Shown: positions 23,748-32,614, counted from the stretch's first letter. The stretch: DNA of 43,601 nucleotides from Pseudomonas caricapapayae (GCF_001400735.1 NZ_LJPW01000176.1:1-43601), one strand, 5' to 3'. Made by a program: numbers and translations. Notes: generated by a model from the letters alone, not told the origin.

Positions 23748-24231
23748 GGCGGCTCTCTGAAAAGGCTTTCAGGCCCTTGAGCGCCTGAGCCCTGACGGCG
23801 TTGCGCACCAAAGGCGTCCAGCCAAGCAACAGGCCCTTCAACCCCAGAGCCTGACGCGACCAGCGCCACATATCGAAATGATCGTGATGCTCGCAGATCT
23901 TGCCATCACGAAACACGAATCGGGCCTGAATATCGTTCACTACCGTGCTTGCGGTCTGACTGAACAGATACGTCGCCACCCAGTGCGCACTGCCCGTCCG
24001 GTCATCGGCTCGTACCTGATCGAAGACCACCGAGAAATCTTTCGCCCGGGAAGTCAGCATGCGCCACATGTCGCCTGCCTGAGCGCCGCGCAATTGGCCA
24101 AAGGCAGGGTCGCTGAACAGCACGTCATCGGTATAGCAAGCACTCATCGCCTCGGCATCCAGCTGCGCAAACGCCTCATAAAAGCGGGTGATCAGTGCGC
24201 TGTTGGCCTGACTTTGTTCTTCGTAGTTCAT
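23740..24231 (-). CDS. SnoaL-like / NTF2-fold protein
   Basis: This 163-residue protein begins MNYEEQSQANSALITRFYEAFAQLDAEAMSACYTDDVLFSDPAFG, the characteristic start of SnoaL-like NTF2-fold proteins, with the pattern ITRFYEAFAQLDAEAM and DDVLFSDPAF. The pattern ARFVFRDGKICEHHDHFDMWRW fits the fold's last strands. Members range from polyketide cyclases to small-molecule isomerases and binding proteins; no substrate can be assigned. It overlaps the GIY-YIG gene by 8 bp, so the two form an operon. Confidence 0.85.
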   Translation of the reverse strand: MNYEEQSQANSALITRFYEAFAQLDAEAMSACYTDDVLFSDPAFGQLRGAQAGDMWRMLTSRAKDFSVVFDQVRADDRTGSAHWVATYLFSQTASTVVNDIQARFVFRDGKICEHHDHFDMWRWSRQALGLKGLLLGWTPLVRNAVRAQALKGLKAFSESRRA

Positions 24232-24313
24232 GCGTGCACATCCCTTGGCGAATTATCCGTGCACGATAAGCGGCGCCGCGGAAAATGGCGAGAGGTTGAT
24301 GGCGCATCAGCCA

Positions 24314-24763
24314 TCACTTTTGCCTGTCCGGAAAACGATCTCGCGCCGCACTGAACGCCTCCGAATTTTCAATGACCCATGTCCACAGCGGAATCATTTG
24401 CACCAGCAGTCCCATCCCCAGATCGGTCAACGAATATTCCACCCTGAGCGGCTTCTCGCGATAGTCGTGGCGGGTGATCAGCCCATCCTGCTCAAGCTGG
24501 CGCAAGGTATGAGTGAGCATGCGCTGGGTCACACCGTGCAGCTTTCGGCGCAATTGCGCATGGCGCAAAGGGCTGCTGACGCCAAGGGCATGTACCACGC
24601 CCAATGACCAACGATTACCGGCGTGACCGAGGATGTCCCGCTTGAGACCATCCTCATCATCGCTGAGCGCAGCACACGCCGCTTCGGAGCGTCTTACCAC
24701 TTCCTGCGCGTCCAGCCCGCCTGGTATCACCGATGTACCTACTTTTTGTATGTCGACAGGCAT
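24314..24763 (-). CDS. HxlR-family transcriptional regulator
   Basis: This 149-residue winged-helix regulator shows the HxlR pattern DILGHAGNRWSLGVVHALG (about 44-62), RFSELRR-like LRHAQLRRKLHGVTQRMLTHTLRQLEQDGLITRHDY (about 66-102) and VEYSLTDLG. HxlR proteins usually repress a divergent neighbouring enzyme gene and sense electrophiles, redox state or other small molecules; there is no conserved N-terminal Cys here of the YodB type. The ATG at 24763 is preceded by GGGGGAG, and the longer upstream frame lies inside the divergent gene. It is divergent from the NmrA-type gene with only 49 bp between starts, so that gene is the likely target. Confidence 0.88.
   Translation of the reverse strand: MPVDIQKVGTSVIPGGLDAQEVVRRSEAACAALSDDEDGLKRDILGHAGNRWSLGVVHALGVSSPLRHAQLRRKLHGVTQRMLTHTLRQLEQDGLITRHDYREKPLRVEYSLTDLGMGLLVQMIPLWTWVIENSEAFSAARDRFPDRQK
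24737..24753. promoter_or_regulatory. Candidate HxlR operator
   Basis: The 17-bp imperfect palindrome ACCTACTTTTTGTATGT (TAC-T5-GTA core at 24740-24750) resembles the TAC-rich operators of HxlR regulators. It lies just inside the 5' end of the regulator gene, 60-76 bp upstream of the divergent oxidoreductase start, where it could control both. Confidence 0.4.
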
Positions 24764-24812
24764 GCCAGCATCTCCCCCGCCTGAATTGAAACGCGATCCG
24801 AAGGGGGTCACC

Positions 24813-25751
24813 ATGCAAGCCGATAACGCAAACGTCAAACAACGCATTCTGGTCATAGGTGCAGGAGAGCTTGGGCTCGCCGTGTTGCGAGGGCTGGTTG
24901 AGAAAGCCGTAGGACACGGCCTTGGCATTGCCGTGCTGCTACGCCAGAGCAGCCTGAATACGCAAGAGCCTGCCAAGCGTGCGGAAATCGAAGAGATTCG
25001 CGCGCTGGACATTGCCATCGAAACGGCCGATCTGGCCGATGCCACCGTGGACCAACTTGCCACCGTCATGACGCGCTACGACATGGTAATCAGCTGTGCG
25101 GGATTCGCCGCCGGCCGGGGTACTCAACGCAAACTGACCGATGCGGCGCTCAAGGCCGGCATAAAACGCTACCTGCCCTGGCAGTTCGGCGTTGACTACG
25201 ACCTTATCGGCCGCGGCAGCCCTCAGGATCTGTTCGACGAGCAACTCGATGTGCGAGAAAAGCTGCGCGCCCAGCAGCACACCGAATGGGTGATCGTTTC
25301 GACCGGTATGTTTACAAGCTTCCTGTTCGAACCGGCGTTCGGTGTCGTCGATCTGCAAGGCGGACGGATCAATGCGCTGGGCAGCCTCGATACCGCCGTG
25401 ACGGTCACCACTGCAGAAGACATTGGCAGGCTGACCGCTGCCATCGTGATGCACGAGCCGCGCATCGTGAATCAAGTGGTTTACACCGCTGGCGACACAT
25501 TGACGTACGCCGGGCTGGCCGATCTCGTGGAGCGTGTCACAGGACGTGATATCGAGCGGCACGTATGGAGTGTTGCGCGGTTGCAGGGCGAGCTTACGGA
25601 AATGCCGGATGACAATTTGCGCAAATACCGGGCAGTCTTCGCCATGGGCCGAGGTGTGGCATGGGACGTCGCCAATACCTACAACGCGCAGGCAGGGCTG
25701 AGCATCACCAGTGCCGAACAATGGGCGCTGGCCAATCTGGCTCAGTCCTGA
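24813..25751 (+). CDS. NmrA-family NAD(P)-binding oxidoreductase
   Basis: This 312-residue Rossmann-fold protein resembles NmrA-like and isoflavone-reductase-like enzymes. The nucleotide-binding motif VIGAGELG is at about 14-21, followed by patterns typical of the family (DMVISCAGFAAG at about 90-101, KRYLPWQFGVDYD at about 119-131). The start at 24813 follows a GGGGG ribosome site; the longer open frame upstream would run through the divergent HxlR gene. It stands alone on its strand and is probably controlled by the HxlR protein. Substrate unknown; detoxification of small molecules is a guess from context. Confidence 0.87.
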   Translation: MQADNANVKQRILVIGAGELGLAVLRGLVEKAVGHGLGIAVLLRQSSLNTQEPAKRAEIEEIRALDIAIETADLADATVDQLATVMTRYDMVISCAGFAAGRGTQRKLTDAALKAGIKRYLPWQFGVDYDLIGRGSPQDLFDEQLDVREKLRAQQHTEWVIVSTGMFTSFLFEPAFGVVDLQGGRINALGSLDTAVTVTTAEDIGRLTAAIVMHEPRIVNQVVYTAGDTLTYAGLADLVERVTGRDIERHVWSVARLQGELTEMPDDNLRKYRAVFAMGRGVAWDVANTYNAQAGLSITSAEQWALANLAQS

Positions 25752-25793
25752 AGCCACTCAAGCCCGCTGCGAATAATCAAAAATCATCGAAAA

Positions 25794-27023
25794 TCAAACC
25801 TTCTCGCTACTGACCTGCACCTGCAGTGCACGACCGGCCCCCATGCCCGCGATCATGGCACCCAGCCCCAGCACCGCAAAGATCCAGCCAATCGCGGTCC
25901 AGCTGCCGGTCATGTCATGGACCACGCCCACCGCAAATGGCCCGATCGAAGCGATGGTGTAGCCAAAGCCTTGTGCCATGCTCGACAGGTTGGCAGCCAC
26001 ATGGGAGTCGCGCGAGCGAAGAACGATCAATGCCAGCGCCAGACTGAACGTGCCGCCCTGCCCGATGCCCAGCAGGACTGCCCAGCCCCATAGCCCGCCG
26101 AGAGGCGCGTAAAGGCAACCGACCAGACCGGTCAGCGTAAGCGACATGACCAGCATGATCGCCAGGCGCTGATCCTTGCCGCGCGTGGCCAGATAGGGCA
26201 CCGCCAGGGCGCTGATGACTTGCGCGATGATCGAGCCGGACAGCAGCAGACCGGCCTGGGTCGGCGTCAGGCCGCGACCGATGAGGATCGACGGCAACCA
26301 GCCGAAGACGATATAGGACAGCGATGATTGCAAGCCCATGTACAACGTGACCTGCCAGGCCAGCGGGTCACGCAACAGGCCGCTGACTCGATACACATCA
26401 CGATGTGAGCCGTGCATTTCACGCGCCTGCGGGAACCAGAAAAGCGCAGCAATCGCCGCCGGGATCAGCCAGAAACCCAGGCCGATCTGCCAACTGTCAC
26501 CGAAGTACTGGCTCAACGGCACCGTCGAACCGGCGGCGATTGCTGCCCCCAGGCACAGTGCCATAGTGTAGACACCGGTCATGGCCCCGGCCTTGTGGGC
26601 GAAATCACGCTTGACGATACCGGGCAATAATACGCCGATGATGCCAATGCTCGCGCCCGCCAGCAGACTGCCGGTGAACAGGCCGACTTCGCCAAACAGG
26701 CTACGCACTCCCAGGCCGGCCGCCAGCGTCAGAAGAACGACCAGCACCACCCGCTCACTGCCGAAACGCCGGGCGAGAATCGGTGCCAATGGCGCGAACA
26801 GTCCCAGGCACAACACCGGCAAGGTGGTCAGCAGACCGGCTTCGGCAGCCGACATCCCAAGGCTTTCAGACACCTCATTGAGCAGCGGCGCAACACTGGA
26901 CAATGCGGGGCGCAGGTTGAGGGCGACCAGCACCAGGCCCAGCAACAACAGCCAGGGGCGTTTCAGAACAGGATGGGGTTGATCGGCAATCGGTTGAGGG
27001 CTGGGTTGAGCCTTGGCAGTCAT
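25794..27023 (-). CDS. MFS transporter, CynX/NimT family
   Basis: This 409-residue major facilitator protein has about twelve membrane helices and the CynX-type signature RPALSSVAPLLNEVSESLGMS near the first helix. CynX/NimT members include cyanate and 2-nitroimidazole transporters, but most have no known substrate. It ends 42 bp from the convergent NmrA gene; no terminator hairpin is visible in that gap. There is no cynS (cyanase) gene nearby, so cyanate transport should not be assumed. Confidence 0.9.
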   Translation of the reverse strand: MTAKAQPSPQPIADQPHPVLKRPWLLLLGLVLVALNLRPALSSVAPLLNEVSESLGMSAAEAGLLTTLPVLCLGLFAPLAPILARRFGSERVVLVVLLTLAAGLGVRSLFGEVGLFTGSLLAGASIGIIGVLLPGIVKRDFAHKAGAMTGVYTMALCLGAAIAAGSTVPLSQYFGDSWQIGLGFWLIPAAIAALFWFPQAREMHGSHRDVYRVSGLLRDPLAWQVTLYMGLQSSLSYIVFGWLPSILIGRGLTPTQAGLLLSGSIIAQVISALAVPYLATRGKDQRLAIMLVMSLTLTGLVGCLYAPLGGLWGWAVLLGIGQGGTFSLALALIVLRSRDSHVAANLSSMAQGFGYTIASIGPFAVGVVHDMTGSWTAIGWIFAVLGLGAMIAGMGAGRALQVQVSSEKV

Positions 27024-27145
27024 CGGTTTCTCGGTAATCAGGTATGTCGACCCTTTTCAGGGGGGCGGTATCCTGTTGGAGAATGATCGCGAATACAAGG
27101 TTCAGCCAAAATTGCATACAACAAGGGTGGCGAATTCAGGCAATA

Positions 27146-27172
27146 AAAAACCGGGCGCAGAGCCCGGTTTCT
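27146..27172 (-). terminator. Intrinsic terminator of the aap operon
   Basis: CCGGGC (27151-27156), loop GCAGA and GCCCGG (27162-27167), extended by AAA/TTT pairs, form a stem 19 bp beyond the aapP stop. On the minus strand it is followed by a run of six T. Confidence 0.85.
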
Positions 27173-27190
27173 TGTGCAACCGCGACTGAC

Positions 27191-27955
27191 TCAGTGAATG
27201 ATCTGGCTGAGGAACAGCTTGGTACGGTCGCTTTGCGGGTTGTCGAAAAAGTCGTTCGGCGCGGCCTGTTCGACGATTTCACCCTTGTCCATGAAGATCA
27301 CCCGGTTCGCCACGGTACGGGCGAAGCCCATCTCGTGAGTCACACACAGCATGGTCATGCCTTCTTCAGCCAGGCCGACCATGGTGTCGAGTACTTCCTT
27401 GACCATTTCCGGGTCGAGGGCCGACGTCGGCTCATCGAACAGCATGATTTTCGGCTTCATGCACAAGGCGCGGGCAATCGCTACACGCTGTTGCTGACCA
27501 CCGGAAAGCTGACCCGGAAACTTGTGGGCCTGCTCCGGGATACGCACGCGCTCCAGATAGTGCATGGCGATTTCTTCGGCCTTCTTCTTCGGCATGTTGC
27601 GCACCCACATCGGTGCCAACGTGCAGTTCTGCAGAATGGTCAGGTGCGGGAACAGGTTGAAGTGCTGAAACACCATACCCACTTCGCGGCGGATGGTCTC
27701 GATCTGCTTGAGGTCCGAGGTCAGTTCGGTGCCATCGACGATGATACGACCCTGCTGATGCTCTTCCAGACGGTTGAGGCAGCGAATGGTGGTCGACTTG
27801 CCCGAGCCCGACGGGCCGCACAGCACGATACGTTCGCCCTGACGCACATTCAGGTTGATGTCCTTGAGTACATGGAACTGGCCGTACCACTTGTGTACGC
27901 CCTCCATGCGGATCATGCCTTCAGCGCCCAGAGGCTTATTGATAACTTCACTCAT
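27191..27955 (-). CDS. aapP: General amino-acid ABC transporter, ATP-binding protein
   Basis: AapP is the ATPase of a polar amino-acid ABC importer of the AapJQMP/BztABCD type. The 254-residue protein has Walker A GPSGSGKST (47-55), the signature LSGGQQQR (150-157) and Walker B IMLFDEP (170-176). The start at 27955 (MSEVINKPLGAEGMIRMEGVHKWYG) is used; the longer frame begins inside aapM. It is the last gene of the operon, 10 bp after aapM, followed by a terminator. Confidence 0.95.
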   Translation of the reverse strand: MSEVINKPLGAEGMIRMEGVHKWYGQFHVLKDINLNVRQGERIVLCGPSGSGKSTTIRCLNRLEEHQQGRIIVDGTELTSDLKQIETIRREVGMVFQHFNLFPHLTILQNCTLAPMWVRNMPKKKAEEIAMHYLERVRIPEQAHKFPGQLSGGQQQRVAIARALCMKPKIMLFDEPTSALDPEMVKEVLDTMVGLAEEGMTMLCVTHEMGFARTVANRVIFMDKGEIVEQAAPNDFFDNPQSDRTKLFLSQIIH

Positions 27956-27965
27956 CACAAAACTC

Positions 27966-29063
27966 CTAACGCTTGTGGCCTGTGTCCAGCTTACGTTCCA
28001 AATGCATGGAATAGCGGGACATACCGAAACAGAAGATCCAGAACACCAGGGCCGCGAAGACATAGCCTTCAGTGGCCATACCCAGCCATGCCGGGTCGGC
28101 GGTAGCTTGCTTGACGCTGTTGAGCAGGTCGAACAGGCCGATAATGATTACCAGACTGGTGTCTTTGAACAATGCAATGAAGGTGTTGACGATGCCGGGA
28201 ATGACCATCTTCAGAGCCTGCGGCAGGATCACCAGCCCCATGCTGCGCCAGTAGCCGAGGCCCATCGCCGAGGCTGCCTCGTACTGGCCCTTGGGAATGG
28301 CCTGCATGCCGCCTCGCACCACTTCAGCGATGTACGCGGACTGGAACAGGATGACACCGATCAACGCACGCAGCAGCTTGTCGAAGTTCATGCCCTCTGG
28401 CATGAACAGCGGCAACATGACTGAAGACATGAACAGCACGGTGATCAGCGGCACGCCGCGCCAGAACTCGATGAACGTCACGCACACCACACGCACAGCC
28501 GGCATGTTGGAGCGACGACCGAGCGCCAGCAGAATACCCAGTGGCAAGGCACCGACGATACCCACGGTGGCAATCACCAGGGTCAGCATCAGACCGCCCC
28601 ACTGACTGGTCGGGACGTTGGTCAGGCCAAAAGCACCGCCGTGCAGCAGGTAGAACGCAACAACCGGGTAGATCACCAGGAAAGCAATACCGTAGACGGC
28701 CTTGCGCGGAAATTTCGAGATGAACAGCGGTGCAGCGCCGACGATTGCCAGGATGGCGGTCAGGTCGACCCTCCAGCGCAGTTCATTGGGGAAGTAGCCA
28801 TACATGAACTGACCGAAACGCTGCTCGACGAACACCCAGCAGGCGCCCGCCTTGGTGCAGTCTTCCTTGGTCGTGCCGATCCAGTTGGCGTCCAGCAGAG
28901 CCCAACTGATGATGGGCGGAACGACCAGGTAGATCAGGTAGAGCGAGAACAGGGTCAGCAGGGTATTGATCCAGCTGGAGAACAGGTTCTGCCGCATCCA
29001 CGCCATCGGCCCGAACACTTTGCCCGGTGGTGGCATATCAGGTTTGAAAGTATGAGTTGTCAT
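27966..29063 (-). CDS. aapM: General amino-acid ABC transporter, permease AapM
   Basis: This 365-residue inner-membrane permease forms the channel together with AapQ. The HisM-type permease domain occupies about residues 150-350 with the EAA loop GGMQAIPKGQYEAASAMGLG. The long N-terminal part with extra membrane helices and a periplasmic segment containing two Cys (CTKAGACW) is typical of AapM. It starts 10 bp after aapQ. Confidence 0.93.
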   Translation of the reverse strand: MTTHTFKPDMPPPGKVFGPMAWMRQNLFSSWINTLLTLFSLYLIYLVVPPIISWALLDANWIGTTKEDCTKAGACWVFVEQRFGQFMYGYFPNELRWRVDLTAILAIVGAAPLFISKFPRKAVYGIAFLVIYPVVAFYLLHGGAFGLTNVPTSQWGGLMLTLVIATVGIVGALPLGILLALGRRSNMPAVRVVCVTFIEFWRGVPLITVLFMSSVMLPLFMPEGMNFDKLLRALIGVILFQSAYIAEVVRGGMQAIPKGQYEAASAMGLGYWRSMGLVILPQALKMVIPGIVNTFIALFKDTSLVIIIGLFDLLNSVKQATADPAWLGMATEGYVFAALVFWIFCFGMSRYSMHLERKLDTGHKR

Positions 29064-29073
29064 GCGCGTTTCC

Positions 29074-30255
29074 TCACCGCTCGATCAGCGCAATGCGCTT
29101 GTTGTACCAGTTCATCAGCAGGGAAATGCTGATACTGATCGCCAGGTACACGCTCATGGTGATGGCAATGACTTCAATGGCCTGTCCGGTCTGATTGAGC
29201 ACCGTACCGGCGAACAGGGACACCATTTCCGGATAGCCGATGGCGGCTGCCAGCGAAGAGTTCTTCGCCAGGTTCAGGAACTGACTGGTCAACGGGGGAA
29301 TGATCACTCGCAGAGCCTGCGGGATAATGACCTTGCGCAGCGTTGGCCCGGGACGCAGGCCCAGCGAGCGGGCAGCTTCGGTCTGACCATGGCTCACCGA
29401 CTTGATACCCGAACGCACGATTTCGGCGATGAACGCCGCCGTGTAGATCGTCAGTGCCAGGGTCAGGGAGATCAGTTCAGGGATCAGCACCCAGCCACCG
29501 GTGAAGTTGAAGCCTTTCAGTTGCGGCAGCTCCCAATGCACCGGGCTGCCGAAAATCAGCATGCTCAGGCCCGGAATCACCAGCAACAATGCCAGGCCGA
29601 CCCAGAACTTGTGGAACGGCTGACCCGTGGCTTCAAAGCGCTTGTTGGCCCAGCGCACCATCATGACGATCGCGATGACGGCAACCACGATGCTGACCAG
29701 AAATGCCCAGACACCTTCGGCAGGCAAGGCTCTGGGCATATTGAGCCCGCGGCTGCTGACAAAGAACATGTCCAGATAACCATGCGCCTGACGCGGACCG
29801 GGCAGCGTGAGGAATACGGCGGTGTACCAGAAAAGGATCTGCAACAGCGGCGGAATGTTGCGGAAGACTTCGACATACACAGTGGCCAGCTTGCTGATCA
29901 TCCAGTTCGGAGACAGCCGCGCGACACCGATGACAAAGCCCAGCAAGGTCGCCAGGACAATACCGATAACCGAAACCAGCAAGGTATTCAGCAGGCCGAT
30001 CACAAATACGCGGGCATAGCTGTCCGCTTCGCTGTAGTCGATCAGGTGCTGGGCGATACCGAAACCGGCACTGTTCTCAAGAAAACCGAAACCCGAGGTA
30101 ATACCACGGTGTTGCAGGTTGGTCTGGGTGTTGTCGAAGATGAACCAGCCCAACGCGATCACCGCTGCAACAGTGATGATCTGAAATAACCACGCGCGCA
30201 CTTTCGGATCGCTCAGAGAGAGCTTTTGCTTGGGTGCGACGATTTGCTTTTCCAT
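29074..30255 (-). CDS. aapQ: General amino-acid ABC transporter, permease AapQ
   Basis: AapQ (393 residues) is the second permease. It shows the amino-acid permease domain split by a long insertion: membrane helices near 90-150 and again near 185-390, with the EAA loop SGIKSVSHGQTEAARSLGL at about 300-318, as in the family. The N-terminus is MEKQIVAPKQKLSLSDPKVRAWLFQ. It lies 70 bp downstream of aapJ, with a strong hairpin in the gap that would lower its expression relative to the binding protein. Confidence 0.93.
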   Translation of the reverse strand: MEKQIVAPKQKLSLSDPKVRAWLFQIITVAAVIALGWFIFDNTQTNLQHRGITSGFGFLENSAGFGIAQHLIDYSEADSYARVFVIGLLNTLLVSVIGIVLATLLGFVIGVARLSPNWMISKLATVYVEVFRNIPPLLQILFWYTAVFLTLPGPRQAHGYLDMFFVSSRGLNMPRALPAEGVWAFLVSIVVAVIAIVMMVRWANKRFEATGQPFHKFWVGLALLLVIPGLSMLIFGSPVHWELPQLKGFNFTGGWVLIPELISLTLALTIYTAAFIAEIVRSGIKSVSHGQTEAARSLGLRPGPTLRKVIIPQALRVIIPPLTSQFLNLAKNSSLAAAIGYPEMVSLFAGTVLNQTGQAIEVIAITMSVYLAISISISLLMNWYNKRIALIER

Positions 30256-30287
30256 GAAATGCCCCAGGAAAAATCCAACAGAACAAC

Positions 30288-30315
30288 GCCCGACAGGCTG
30301 GGAAGCCTGTCGGGC
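30288..30315 (-). other. Strong hairpin between aapJ and aapQ
   Basis: GCCCGACAGGCT (30288-30299) and AGCCTGTCGGGC (30304-30315) form a perfect 12-bp stem with a 4-nt loop, directly after the aapJ stop. On the minus strand it is followed by a T-poor sequence. Such structures protect the 3' end of binding-protein mRNA and attenuate downstream genes, keeping the periplasmic protein in excess. Confidence 0.75.
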
Positions 30316-30325
30316 GCCGGGTCAA

Positions 30326-31354
30326 TCAACGAATAGGTGGAGCGTACTGGATGCCGCCGGCATTCCACAGAGCGTTCTGGCCACGCTTGATTTTCAGCGG
30401 GGTGCCCTCGCCCAGGTTGCGTTCGAACACTTCGCCGTAGTTACCGACTTGCTTGACGATCTGCACGACCCAGTCCTTCGGCAGCTTCAGATCCTTGCCG
30501 TAAGTGCCGTCGGCACCCAGCATACGGGCTACGTCAGGGTTCTTGGTCGACTTGGCTTCAGCTTCGACGTTCTTGGAAGTGATTTTGGCTTCCTCGGCGT
30601 TGAGCATGGCGAACAGGGTCCAGCGAACGATGGAGAACCACTCTTCGTCGCCTTTGCGGACGACAGGGCCCAGAGGCTCTTTGGAAATCACTTCAGGCAG
30701 AACAACGTAATCGTCCGGCTTGGCCAGCTTGCTGCGCTGTGCGTAGAGCTGCGACTGGTCGGAAGTCAGTACGTCGCAACGACCGCCTTCCAGCGACTTG
30801 GCGCTTTCGTCGGAGGTATCGAACGTGATCGGCGTGTATTTCAGGCCGTTGGAACGGAAGTAGTCGGAGACGTTCAGCTCGGTGGTGGTACCAGCCTGAA
30901 TGCAGATGGTTGCACCGTCCAGTTCCTTGGCGCTTTTGACGCCCAGCTTGTTGTTCACCAGAAAGCCGATACCGTCGTAATAGGTCACGCCGGTGAATAC
31001 CAGGCCCATGCCCGCATCACGGGAGCTGGTCCACGTGGTGTTACGCGACAGGATGTCGATCTCGCCGGATTGCAGTGCAGTGAAGCGCTCCTTGGCGTTC
31101 AACTGGCTGAACTTGACCTTGGTGGCGTCGCCGAATACGGCGGCAGCTACAGCGCGGCAGACATCCGCGTCGATACCGGTGATCTTGCCGGTGGAGTCTG
31201 GAACGGAAAACCCTGGCAGGCCATCGCTGACACCGCACTGAACAAAGCCTTTCTTCTGAATAGCGTCAAGGGTGGCACCGGCGTTGGCAGCCCCGGTTAC
31301 ACCAAATGCGGCCAAGGCGGTGACGACAGCCAGGGTGGATTTCAACATCTTCAT
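30326..31354 (-). CDS. aapJ: General amino-acid ABC transporter, periplasmic binding protein
   Basis: AapJ captures polar amino acids in the periplasm for the AapQMP importer. The 342-residue protein has a clear signal peptide (MKMLKSTLAVVTALAAFGVTG, predicted cleavage after ANA near residue 24). The type-3 solute-binding domain begins LDAIQKKGFVQCGVSDGLPGFS. The ATG at 31354 has the ribosome site GGAGG 7 bases upstream. It heads aapJ-aapQ-aapM-aapP. A sigma-54 promoter match lies about 335 bp upstream. Confidence 0.95.
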   Translation of the reverse strand: MKMLKSTLAVVTALAAFGVTGAANAGATLDAIQKKGFVQCGVSDGLPGFSVPDSTGKITGIDADVCRAVAAAVFGDATKVKFSQLNAKERFTALQSGEIDILSRNTTWTSSRDAGMGLVFTGVTYYDGIGFLVNNKLGVKSAKELDGATICIQAGTTTELNVSDYFRSNGLKYTPITFDTSDESAKSLEGGRCDVLTSDQSQLYAQRSKLAKPDDYVVLPEVISKEPLGPVVRKGDEEWFSIVRWTLFAMLNAEEAKITSKNVEAEAKSTKNPDVARMLGADGTYGKDLKLPKDWVVQIVKQVGNYGEVFERNLGEGTPLKIKRGQNALWNAGGIQYAPPIR

Positions 31355-31687
31355 TCAAAAACCTCCAGTTTGCTCTTTGTTGTGTAGGTGTCTCAGTCGC
31401 GTCGCACCTTTGTGAGGCGCTAATAACCCGTGCTGGCTTATTTTTGGGTCATGCAACGCTGGGCCTGAATCACGAATCGTCTGCAGGATCATCCCGTCAT
31501 TCGTCTTCATCATTCAGAATCGGCCCCGTGGACTGAAACCCCATGATTTTCCCGGACCAGAGCGGTACAGGTTGAATCGTGCCGCGAATCCTGACGCATG
31601 GACTCCCGAGCTGCTTTTCGATCGCTATAAGTAATAGCCTTATAGTGTTACCGAACGATGTGAGCGCCTCGACTCCAGTCCTGCTGT

Positions 31688-31703
31688 AGCAAAGCCCGTA
31701 CCA
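31688..31703 (-). promoter_or_regulatory. Sigma-54 (-24/-12) promoter, probably of aapJQMP
   Basis: On the minus strand the bases are TGGTACGGGCTTTGCT, matching TGGCACG-N4-TTGCW at all but one fixed position, with GG and GC 10 bp apart. Transcription toward aapJ would start near 31676, giving a leader of about 320 nt. No NtrC-type site is clear nearby. The 485-bp aapJ-carboxylesterase gap contains no gene. Confidence 0.6.
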
Positions 31704-31754
31704 GCATGCTGGCTATGTCGAATTAGCGACAGGTCAAGACAAAAACTTGTAATC

Positions 31755-31782
31755 TTGCGACATCTTCTTTCATTTTTAATCT
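31755..31782 (+). promoter_or_regulatory. Candidate sigma-70 promoter of the carboxylesterase gene
   Basis: TTGCGA (31755-31760) and TAATCT (31777-31782) with a 16-bp spacer lie 58 bp upstream of the carboxylesterase start. The match is moderate. Confidence 0.35.
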
Positions 31783-31839
31783 ACCCGCGCACCTTATTAA
31801 AGCGCTCGAAATGAGTCAGCGCACACAAATGGAGCAGAC

Positions 31840-32499
31840 ATGAGTGAACCTTTGATCATCCAACCTTCCGGCACGGCAGATGCGTGCGTTATCTGGCTGC
31901 ACGGACTCGGTGCCGACCGTTATGATTTTCTGCCGGTCGCCGAAGCGCTGCAGGAGTCGCTGCCGACCACTCGCTTCGTCCTGCCTCAGGCGCCGACACG
32001 TGCCGTGACGGTCAATGGCGGTTATGAAATGCCAAGCTGGTATGACATCAAAGCCATGAGTTCCGAGGCGCGCGCCATTGATCACGATCAGATGGAAGCC
32101 TCGGCGCAGAAGGTGCTGGACCTGATCGAGCAACAGCGCGACAGCGGCATCGACCCGGCACGAATATTCATCGCAGGTTTTTCCCAGGGCGGTGCGGTGG
32201 TATTACACGCCGGCTATCGACGCTGGCAGGGTCCGCTAGGCGGTGTGCTCGCGCTGTCGACTTATGCACCCACATTCAGCAATGAAATGACGCTGTCCGC
32301 CAGTCAGCAACGTATTCCAGCCTACTGCCTGCATGGCCAGCACGACGAGGTGGTCCACAATGCCATGGGCCGGACGGTTTATGAGCACCTCAAGACCCAG
32401 GGTGTAACCGCTCAATGGCAAGAGTACCCAATGGGGCATCAAGTGTTACCGCAGGAAATCCAGGACATTGGTGTCTGGCTGTACGACAGGCTGCGCTGA
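31840..32499 (+). CDS. Carboxylesterase / acyl-protein-thioesterase-like hydrolase
   Basis: This 219-residue alpha/beta hydrolase belongs to the phospholipase/carboxylesterase family. A full triad can be read: Ser115 in the nucleophile elbow GFSQG (113-117), Asp169 in LHGQHDEVV and His200 in PMGHQVLP. The oxyanion region WLHGLGADRYDF is near residue 19. There is no signal peptide, so it is cytoplasmic. The same gene order (carboxylesterase, then rhlB) is found in other pseudomonads. Its physiological substrate is unknown. Confidence 0.92.
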   Translation: MSEPLIIQPSGTADACVIWLHGLGADRYDFLPVAEALQESLPTTRFVLPQAPTRAVTVNGGYEMPSWYDIKAMSSEARAIDHDQMEASAQKVLDLIEQQRDSGIDPARIFIAGFSQGGAVVLHAGYRRWQGPLGGVLALSTYAPTFSNEMTLSASQQRIPAYCLHGQHDEVVHNAMGRTVYEHLKTQGVTAQWQEYPMGHQVLPQEIQDIGVWLYDRLR

Positions 32500-32614
32500 G
32501 GCACGCAGGGGGCCCTGCAACAGACTGCTTTTGTAGCTCGCCACGGATGGCACTACGCCGAGCACGGTTCTTGCTTTACACTGCTCGGCGTACATTCCTT
32601 AACCAATTGATGAG

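Noticed and set aside
31452..31466. Second sigma-54-like sequence upstream of aapJ (GGCCCAGCGTTGCAT on the minus strand)
   Set aside because: GG and GC are separated by 9 rather than 10 bp, which RpoN promoters do not tolerate well.
32505..32518. GCAGGG-GG-CCCTGC palindrome after the carboxylesterase gene
   Set aside because: The loop is too short for the full stem, leaving five pairs, and no T tract follows; a real terminator is not supported.
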